From NCBI RefSeq assembly GCF_030246905.1, contig NZ_CP126741.1:1488001-1552000 (forward strand): DNA of 64,000 nucleotides. Direction: 5' to 3'. The notes beneath the pieces are model-generated. The model worked only from the letters and a program-made list of their open reading frames with translations, did no database searches and was not told the origin of the DNA. Source of the DNA: Microbacterium sp. zg-Y818 (GTDB lineage: Bacteria; Actinomycetota; Actinomycetes; Actinomycetales; Microbacteriaceae). This document shows positions 57,656 through 64,000 of the stretch, piece after piece. Position 1 is the stretch's first letter; the number at the start of each line of letters is the position of its first letter. The translations under genes and the position numbers were made by a program.

Positions 57656-58819
57656 ATGACGGTGCCCTTCGCGACATCCGCACGTTCCTCTGTCGGACTG
57701 GAATGGGAGCTCATGCTCGCCGACGGAAAGACCGGTGACCTGGCGCCTCGGGCGCCCGAGGTCATCGACGCCCTCGCGGAATCCACCGCGCATGAGCGCT
57801 TCACGGTGACCGGCGAACTGCTCACCAACACCCTCGAGGTCACGAGCGGTGTCGGCAGCACCGTGGCGGCCGCCGTCGACGACATCGCCGACGCGATCGC
57901 CGCCGTCCGCACGGTCACCGACCCGATGGGACTGGAGCTGCTGTGCGCCGGCAGCCACCCGTTCGCGCAGTGGTTCGAGCAGGGCGTCACCGACAAGACC
58001 CGGTATCACAAGCTGATCGAGCGCACCCAGTGGTGGGGTCGCAACATGATGATCTGGGGCGTGCATGTGCACGTCGGCGTGGATGACGTCGACAAGGTGC
58101 TGCCCATCGTCAACGCACTCGCGACGTACCTGCCTCACCTGCAGGCGCTGTCTGCGTCGAGCCCGTTCTGGGCCGGCGAGAGCACGGGGTATGCCTCCAA
58201 CCGGGCGCTGGTGTTCCAGCAGCTGCCCACCGCGGGTCTCCCCTGGCCGCTGCAGAACTGGGCGGAGTACGAGTCCTACCTCGATGACATGGCCGCCACC
58301 GGCGTGATGGCGGATGCCACCGAGGTGCGGTGGGACGTCCGCCCGGCTCCGCGCTGGGGCACGGTGGAGGTGCGCGCCTGCGACGGCATGTCGACGCTCC
58401 CCGAGCTGGCCGCCGTCACCGCGCTCGTGCAGGTGCTCGTCGAACACTTCTCGCGCGAGCTCGACGCGGGGCGGGAGCTTCCGATCCTGCAGCCGTGGTT
58501 CATACGCGAGAACAAGTGGCGCGCGGCGCGGTACGGGATGGACGCGCGTCTGATCGTCGACCGCGCGGGAACGCAGGTGCCTGTCGCCGAGCACCTGCGC
58601 GAGACGATCGACCGGCTCGCCGACGTCGCTGCGGAGCTCAAATGCGCCCGCGAGTTCGCCGGTGTGGACGCCATCGTCAGCGGCGGAGCGAGCTACTCCC
58701 GGCAGCTGACGGTGGCCGAGGCAGCCGGCGGCGACCTGCGCGAAGTCGTGCAGCACCTCATCCGCGAGTTCCGCAACGGTCCGACACTGCGCGAGCACCT
58801 GCTGACTCTCGCGCGCTGA
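57656..58819 (+). CDS. Glutamate-cysteine ligase-like protein (GCS2/YbdK family)
   Basis: A 387-residue cytosolic ATP-grasp-like carboxylate-amine ligase. Motifs are [12 protein letters not shown] (ATP/Mg site) near the start, [24 protein letters not shown] and [20 protein letters not shown]. YbdK homologues join glutamate and cysteine weakly; in actinobacteria a related enzyme is EgtA. The true substrate pair is unknown here. ATG 57656 is 6 bases after CAGAAT with no ribosome binding site; GTG starts upstream are less likely. It is convergent with ffh. Confidence 0.88.
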   Translation: MTVPFATSARSSVGLEWELMLADGKTGDLAPRAPEVIDALAESTAHERFTVTGELLTNTLEVTSGVGSTVAAAVDDIADAIAAVRTVTDPMGLELLCAGSHPFAQWFEQGVTDKTRYHKLIERTQWWGRNMMIWGVHVHVGVDDVDKVLPIVNALATYLPHLQALSASSPFWAGESTGYASNRALVFQQLPTAGLPWPLQNWAEYESYLDDMAATGVMADATEVRWDVRPAPRWGTVEVRACDGMSTLPELAAVTALVQVLVEHFSRELDAGRELPILQPWFIRENKWRAARYGMDARLIVDRAGTQVPVAEHLRETIDRLADVAAELKCAREFAGVDAIVSGGASYSRQLTVAEAAGGDLREVVQHLIREFRNGPTLREHLLTLAR

Positions 58820-58836
58820 CGCGCGGTCACACGGGC

Positions 58837-58950
58837 CCGGATTCCGCGCCGAGCACAGGAGATCTCCCCGGCACAGGCGGAATCCGGCGGCATCCGTCCT
58901 GCGCTCGCGAGATCACCTGTTCTCGCGACGGTGCGACGGGCGGATGCCGC
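58837..58950. repeat. Interlocked inverted repeats between the ligase and ffh
   Basis: Three inverted pairs cross each other. CCGGATTCCGC at 58837-58847 pairs with GCGGAATCCGG at 58877-58887. CACAGGAGATCTC at 58854-58866 faces GAGATCACCTGTTC at 58909-58922. GCGGCATCCG at 58887-58896 pairs with CGGATGCCGC at 58941-58950. The region fills the 150-base gap between convergent stops and holds no ORF. Confidence 0.8.
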
Positions 58951-58969
58951 AAACGTCGCGGCCCCGGAC

Positions 58970-60520
58970 TCAGCTCTTGCCGAAGAGCTTCTGGATCTCG
59001 GCGAGGTCGGCCTCGCTCGGCGGGGTCTGCGCCGCGCCGAGTCCGAAGCCCGACCCGGTGGGAGCGGTGGCCGCTGCCAGCCCGGCGGCCTCTGCGGCGC
59101 GCTTGGCGGGGTTGCCCGACCGGGACACGGCCTTCTTCTTCTGCTGCTTGCCGCGCTTGCTCGAGGCGCCCGGCTTGCCGCCCACCGCTCCCATGCCGGG
59201 GATGTTGGGGACGCCGCCGCGCGCGACGGTCTTCATCATCTTCGCGGCCTGTTCGAAGCGCTGCACGAGCTGGTTGACGTCGGTGACGGTCATGCCGGAA
59301 CCGCGGGCGATGCGCAGCCGGCGGGAGCCGTTGAGCACCTTGGGGTTGCGTCGCTCGGCGGGGGTCATCGACCGGATGATCGCCTCGGTGCGATCGATCT
59401 CCTTCTCGTCGAAATCCTCGAGCTGCTGCTTCATCTGGCCCATGCCCGGCAGCATGCCGAGCATCTTCTTCATCGAGCCCATCTTCTTGAGCTGCTGCAT
59501 CTGGTCGAGGAAGTCCTCGAGCGTGAAGCTGTCGGTCGCGAACTTCTCCGCGACCTTCTGTGCCTCTTCCTCGTCGAAGGCCTGCTGGGCCTGCTCGATG
59601 AGGGTGAGGATGTCGCCGAGGTCCAGGATGCGGCTGGCCATGCGGTCGGGGTGGAAGGCCTCGAGGTCGTCGAGCCCTTCGCCGGTGGACGCGTAGATGA
59701 TGGGCCGGCCGGTCACAGAGGCGACCGACAGCGCGGCACCACCGCGCGCGTCGCCGTCGAGCTTCGACAGCACCACGCCGGTGAAGTCGACGCCCTCCTG
59801 GAAGGCCTTGGCCGTGTTGACGGCGTCCTGGCCGATCATCGCGTCGATGACGAAGAGCACCTCGTCGGGGTCGGTCGCCTTGCGGATGTCGGATGCCTGC
59901 TTCATCAGCTCCGCGTCGACGCCGAGGCGTCCGGCGGTGTCGATGATGACGACGTCGTGCAGCTGTCGGCGGGCGGTCTCGACGCCATCGCGGGCGACCT
60001 GCACCGGGTTTCCCACGCCGTTGCCGGGCTCGGGGGCGTAGATCGCCGCACCGGCCTGCTTGGCGACGACCTGCAGCTGGTTCACGGCGTTCGGGCGCTG
60101 GAGGTCGGCAGCCACGAGAAGAGGCGTGTGACCCTCCTTCTCGAGCTGCTTCGCGAGCTTGCCCGCGAACGTGGTCTTACCCGAGCCCTGGAGGCCGGCG
60201 AGCATGATGACCGTCGGCGGGTTCTTGGCGAACTGCAGGCGACGCTGCTGGCCACCGAGAATCGCGACGAGCTCCTCGTTGACGATCTGCACGACCTGCT
60301 GCGCCGGGTTGAGCGCACGGTTGACCTCGTCGCCCAGCGCCCGCTCGCGCACCTTCGCGGTGAACTCCTTGACCACCGGCAGCGCGACGTCGGCGTCCAG
60401 GAGCGCCCGACGGATCTCTCGTACCGTCCCGTCGACGTCGGCGGCAGTGAGCTTGCCCTTGGTGCGGAGGTTGCGGAAGGTCTCTGTGAGACGATCTGAG
60501 AGCGTGCCGAAGGTAGCCAT
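58970..60520 (-). CDS. ffh: Signal recognition particle protein
   Basis: GTPase of the SRP that brings signal-peptide-bearing ribosomes to FtsY. The 516-residue protein has the N domain, G1 GLQGSGKTT (109-117), G4/G5 motifs TKLDG-like LSKLDGDARGG, and a Met-rich M domain (MQQLKKMGSMKKMLGMLPGMGQM). The RNA-binding GSRRLRIARGSG follows, and the tail is long, Lys/Gly/Ala-rich. ATG 60520 lies 9 bases after TAGAAT. No SRP RNA gene is visible nearby. Confidence 0.97.
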   Translation of the reverse strand: MATFGTLSDRLTETFRNLRTKGKLTAADVDGTVREIRRALLDADVALPVVKEFTAKVRERALGDEVNRALNPAQQVVQIVNEELVAILGGQQRRLQFAKNPPTVIMLAGLQGSGKTTFAGKLAKQLEKEGHTPLLVAADLQRPNAVNQLQVVAKQAGAAIYAPEPGNGVGNPVQVARDGVETARRQLHDVVIIDTAGRLGVDAELMKQASDIRKATDPDEVLFVIDAMIGQDAVNTAKAFQEGVDFTGVVLSKLDGDARGGAALSVASVTGRPIIYASTGEGLDDLEAFHPDRMASRILDLGDILTLIEQAQQAFDEEEAQKVAEKFATDSFTLEDFLDQMQQLKKMGSMKKMLGMLPGMGQMKQQLEDFDEKEIDRTEAIIRSMTPAERRNPKVLNGSRRLRIARGSGMTVTDVNQLVQRFEQAAKMMKTVARGGVPNIPGMGAVGGKPGASSKRGKQQKKKAVSRSGNPAKRAAEAAGLAAATAPTGSGFGLGAAQTPPSEADLAEIQKLFGKS

Positions 60521-60565
60521 GATTCCCCGATTCTACGCGGACGCGCGACCCCGCTGCCGACTCTG

Positions 60566-61510
60566 CTAGCCGGTCGGCTCCTGGAAGAGCGTGACCTGCA
60601 GCCCGGCGGGTGCGCGCAGCCGGGCGTTGACGGAGCGCCACGGGGTGACGCGGGCGGATGCCAGCAGCTCGGCCCCCGCGGCGGTGAGCATGGATGCCGC
60701 CGCATCGGCGTCCGCGACTTCGAACGCGACCCGCAGCGGGTCGCTCGGGGCGTCACCGTCGGTCTCGACGGCGTCGATGTAGTCCGCCTGCGCGGGGTTC
60801 GCGAGCTCCAAAGTCGCCCGACCCGCATCGAGGATCGCCACCCGGGCACCGCCCTCGGCCTCGTAGGCCCCAGCCTGCGGCATCCCCAGGACGTCGCGGT
60901 AGAACTCCAGGGCCTCGTCGAACCGGTCGGCGCGCACCACGAGGCGCAGCTGCCGTACCGGCCCGGGGGCAGGGACGGCCGACAGCGCGGTGTGCAGGAG
61001 CGGCACCAGGGCCGCCCCGCCGGGGCCGCCCTGCGCCCACGCCCAGACCGCGGCGAAGACGGCGCCGGCGTACGCGCTGCCCGTGACCTCGCTCATGAGA
61101 CCCCCGCTGCCGTCGCGGTCGAGCCGCTCGGCGACGGCGCGACCCAGCCGCAGCTGGCGCGCGGCACGTTCCCGGTCGAGCTCCCCCGCCAGCCCCATCG
61201 CCGCCTCGTGGGTGATCGCGAGGGCGAGGTGGTCGGGCGCGAAGTCCTCTCCGATGGCCGCCAAGGCGTCGCGCACCGGCAGGCCGGACCGCAGCGCCGT
61301 CGTCGCGGCATCCAGTCGCTCGTCGAGTCCCCACCACAGCACATCGGCCTTCGACGAGAAGTAGTTGAAGAAGCTCGACCTGCTCACTCCCGCGCGGGTG
61401 GTGATGTCGGCGACCGACGTCGCGTCGTACCCCTGCTCGAGGAAGAGCTCGCAGGCCGCCTCGGCCAGAGTGTCCCGCGATGAGGCTCTGGGCCTACCCA
61501 CCCGATTCAT
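60566..61510 (-). CDS. TetR-family regulator fused to a VOC domain
   Basis: A 314-residue two-part protein. Residues 1-60 are a TetR HTH (GRPRASSRDTLAEAACELFLEQGYDATSVADITTRAGVSRSSFFNYFSSKADVL), 65-180 a TetR-like helical ligand domain, and 187-311 a VOC (glyoxalase/dioxygenase-like) domain: RQLRLVVRADRFDEALEFYRDVLGM, RVAILDAGRATLELANPAQ, VAFEVADADAAASMLTAAGAEL and APAGLQVTLFQ. TetR proteins normally end near residue 190-200, so this is an unusual fusion. No stop or frameshift separates the parts. ATG 61510 has a GGAG 5 bases upstream. It lies between ffh and a DUF2004-like gene, with no obvious target gene beside it. Confidence 0.85.
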   Translation of the reverse strand: MNRVGRPRASSRDTLAEAACELFLEQGYDATSVADITTRAGVSRSSFFNYFSSKADVLWWGLDERLDAATTALRSGLPVRDALAAIGEDFAPDHLALAITHEAAMGLAGELDRERAARQLRLGRAVAERLDRDGSGGLMSEVTGSAYAGAVFAAVWAWAQGGPGGAALVPLLHTALSAVPAPGPVRQLRLVVRADRFDEALEFYRDVLGMPQAGAYEAEGGARVAILDAGRATLELANPAQADYIDAVETDGDAPSDPLRVAFEVADADAAASMLTAAGAELLASARVTPWRSVNARLRAPAGLQVTLFQEPTG

Positions 61511-61521
61511 GTCTCCAGCGT

Positions 61522-61534
61522 ACGGATCGTCCGT
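61522..61534. promoter_or_regulatory. Candidate operator of the TetR-VOC gene
   Basis: ACGGA-TCG-TCCGT is a perfect 5-bp inverted repeat with a 3-base spacer, centred 18 bases before the ATG and next to the TACGCT hexamer. TetR repressors often bind such sites over their own promoters. Confidence 0.4.
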
Positions 61535-61564
61535 CTGCACGGGGTGATCCGAGCCCGCCCGCGC

Positions 61565-62065
61565 CTACTCGGCGCTGGTGACGGACTGCACTTCGCCGTC
61601 GGAGGCGAGGTTCACCAGCAGCACGTCGTCGGTGGCATCCGGGTCGAGAGCGTACTCAAGGACCGCGAACGGGTCCTTTCCGCCGTGCTCGTCGGCGAGG
61701 ATCGTCATGCTCATCAGCTGCAGCGAGCGGATCACATCGACGTGGACGTCGCCGGAGATGTCGACGAGGTACTCCTCGAGGCGATCGCCCATGCGGTGCT
61801 GCTGCTGCAGGATGTACTCGGTCACTTCGCTCGTGCGGTCGTCGAGCTCGGTGACCATGGCGTTGCGCGCGGTCATGTCGATGCTCTCGAGGGTCGTGAT
61901 CATCGCCGCAGCGATGTCGAGCGCTGCTGGTGAGACGTCGTCCTGATCGGGAGCCGTGAGGTCGACGGTGACGATCTGGTCGGCGAACTCGACGTTCTCC
62001 GACCAGAAGATCGACCCGTCGGGGCCGGTCTCCAAGAGTCCGAAGTAGTCGTGCTCGATCGCCAT
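61565..62065 (-). CDS. DUF2004-like protein (166 aa)
   Basis: A soluble acidic protein beginning MAIEHDYFGLLETGPDGSIFWSENVEF with a mixed alpha/beta look (DIAAAMITTLESIDMTARNAMVTELDDRTSEVTEYILQQQ). It resembles DUF2004 proteins that I remember in this family. ATG 62065 fits the conserved start; GTG 62089 would add eight residues. It lies between the TetR-VOC gene and ftsY, 54 bases from each. Confidence 0.75.
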   Translation of the reverse strand: MAIEHDYFGLLETGPDGSIFWSENVEFADQIVTVDLTAPDQDDVSPAALDIAAAMITTLESIDMTARNAMVTELDDRTSEVTEYILQQQHRMGDRLEEYLVDISGDVHVDVIRSLQLMSMTILADEHGGKDPFAVLEYALDPDATDDVLLVNLASDGEVQSVTSAE

Positions 62066-62119
62066 GCCTCTATGAAACCAGTCCTGCACCCAGGGCGGTA
62101 GTCCGGCGCGCCGGGTGGT

Positions 62120-62992
<873 letters not shown>

Positions 62993-62998
62993 GGTTCC

Positions 62999-63004
62999 AG
63001 CCTA
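62999..63004 (-). promoter_or_regulatory. -10 hexamer (TAGGCT) for leaderless ftsY
   Basis: TAGGCT ends 6 bases before ATG 62992, in the short gap after smc, so ftsY may start a separate transcript. Confidence 0.5.
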
Positions 63005-63010
63005 GGCGTG

Positions 63011-64000
63011 CTAAGCGCTCTGCCTGTCGCGCACCACGCGCTGACCGACCACCGCAGAGACGCCGTCCTGACGCATCGAGACGCCGTAGAGCGCATCGGC
63101 GATCTCCATCGTGCGCTTCTGATGGGTGATGACGATGAGCTGGCTGGACTCACGCAGTTTCTCGAAGACTCCGAGCAGACGTCCGAGGTTGGCGTCGTCC
63201 AGCGCCGCCTCGACCTCGTCGAGGATGTAGAACGGGCTCGGCCGCGCCATGAAGATCGCCGTCAGCAACGCGACCGCCGCGAGAGACCGCTCCCCTCCGG
63301 AAAGCAGCGACAGCCGCTCGATCTTCTTTCCCACCGGCCGCACGCTGACGTCGATCCCGGTGGTGAGCGGATTGTCGGGATCGGTCAGCGAGATGCTCCC
63401 CGTCCCGCCAGGGAAGAGGATCGGGAAGACCTCCGCGAACGCTTCCTTGGTGTCCTCGAAGGCGGCGAGGAAGATCGTCTGCATCCGCTCGTCGAGCTCT
63501 TCGATGATCGTCATCAGATCTGCGCGGGTCTGCGTCAGGTCGTTGAGTTGCTCGGTGAGGAACGCGTGCCGCTGCTCCAGCGCGGCGAACTCCTCCAGCG
63601 CGAGCGGGTTGACCCTGCCCAGCTGACCGAGCTTGCGCTCGGCATCTTGCAGACGCCGGCGCTGAGCCGCGCGGTCGTACGGCTCGGTGTGTTCGTCGTC
63701 GTCGGCTGTCGGAGCCGGAACCGGCTGGTCCGGACCGTATTCCGAAATCAGAATATTCTCATCGAGGCCCAGCTCCGAGGCCACACGTTCGCGCAGGCTC
63801 GTCACGTGGAGCCGCTTCTCGTGGATCTGCATCTCGAGCCCGTGCACGCTCTCGGTGAGGCCGGCGAGACGATCGCGCACGGCGTTCTCCTGCACGCGCA
63901 GCTCGGCGAGCTCGGCCGTCACGGCCGTGCGGGCAGATTCGGCGGATGCCAGTTCGACCCGGGCCTGCGACACCGATCGGTCAATCGAGTCCAGAAGCGG
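63011..64000 (-). CDS. smc: Chromosome segregation protein SMC (5' part outside window)
   Basis: Carboxy-terminal 329 residues of the SMC ATPase. The visible part has the end of the returning coiled coil (heptads through RLHVTSLRERVASELGLD), the linker with PVPAPTADDDEHTEPYDRAAQ, and the head with RVNPLALEEFAALEQRH, signature LSGGERSLAAVALL and Walker B FYILDEVEAALDD with the H-loop VITHQKRTMEIAD. The frame is open to base 64000. A local AT-rich stretch at 63738-63763 encodes ENILISEY. Confidence 0.96.
   Translation of the reverse strand, partial: PLLDSIDRSVSQARVELASAESARTAVTAELAELRVQENAVRDRLAGLTESVHGLEMQIHEKRLHVTSLRERVASELGLDENILISEYGPDQPVPAPTADDDEHTEPYDRAAQRRRLQDAERKLGQLGRVNPLALEEFAALEQRHAFLTEQLNDLTQTRADLMTIIEELDERMQTIFLAAFEDTKEAFAEVFPILFPGGTGSISLTDPDNPLTTGIDVSVRPVGKKIERLSLLSGGERSLAAVALLTAIFMARPSPFYILDEVEAALDDANLGRLLGVFEKLRESSQLIVITHQKRTMEIADALYGVSMRQDGVSAVVGQRVVRDRQSA

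Noticed and set aside
58820..58969. Intergenic region beside ffh considered as the SRP RNA gene (ffs)
   Set aside because: It lacks the conserved GGAAG-like tetraloop helix and the internal loops of SRP RNA; its arms cross instead of forming one rod.

Overview
The window is about 64 kb of very GC-rich actinobacterial chromosome. Its gene content points to the family Microbacteriaceae, and Microbacterium or a close relative is the best guess. That assignment is inferred from remembered gene content and order, not from a search. Supporting signs are the GlgE glucan pathway, Orn, the ClpS-DUF2017 pair, DUF2469, KhpA, a ferrochelatase with extra cysteines, and the order smc-ftsY-ffh-rpsP-khpA-rimM-trmD-rplS-lepB-rnhB-DUF2469-yraN-comM-dprA-xerC-rpsB-tsf-pyrH-frr-cdsA. 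No insertion sequence, prophage, CRISPR array or rRNA was seen. Coding density is high. Many neighbouring genes overlap by 1-8 bases (ATGA, GTGA or TGATG junctions), which implies translational coupling.

Layout. 1-9443: rpiB (cut by the left edge), ferrochelatase, pepN, mscS, truncated globin, a flavin dehydrogenase, an unknown protein and tesB. 9492-13475: a hotdog thioesterase coupled to the ABC-F factor ettA, a lipoprotein, an ssb paralogue and, divergently, a small unknown gene beside a LexA-like box. 13541-18744: a YczE-type membrane protein, tRNA-Arg, orn, tRNA-His, a zincin-clpS-DUF2017 operon, a P-loop kinase-like gene with a GerW-like gene, and dinB. 18775-22202: a cluster of five short repeats and the gatCAB operon. 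22299-28698: an acyl-CoA synthetase, then ligA, mnmA and a cysteine desulfurase, the last two linked through sulfur transfer to tRNA. 28759-35144: glgX, glgE and glgB (alpha-glucan metabolism). 35248-41012: a YbbN-like thioredoxin/TPR protein with a large membrane protein, an AI-2E family permease, a hydrolase, a small zinc-motif protein and a secreted SLT-fold protein. 41059-53822: the conserved housekeeping cluster for translation, phospholipid synthesis, cell envelope, protein export and DNA uptake or recombination. 53981-64000: a membrane protein, map, the trmD-rimM-khpA-rpsP operon, a glutamate-cysteine ligase-like gene, ffh, a TetR-VOC fusion, a DUF2004-like gene, ftsY and the 3' part of smc.

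Regulation visible in the sequence. Many genes have a TANNNT hexamer 6-7 bases before an ATG or GTG and no Shine-Dalgarno sequence, the layout expected for leaderless mRNAs. Ribosomal protein genes instead have long structured leaders. Strong hairpins lie at several convergent junctions.

No unambiguous new multi-gene system was found. The most unusual items are the TetR-VOC fusion between ftsY and ffh, the CGAGTGAGTATTCG repeat cluster over the gatB stop codon, the LexA-like box beside the ssb paralogue and a small unknown gene, a protein with four tandem DivIVA-like motifs coupled to cdsA, and a membrane protein with an internal lipobox.
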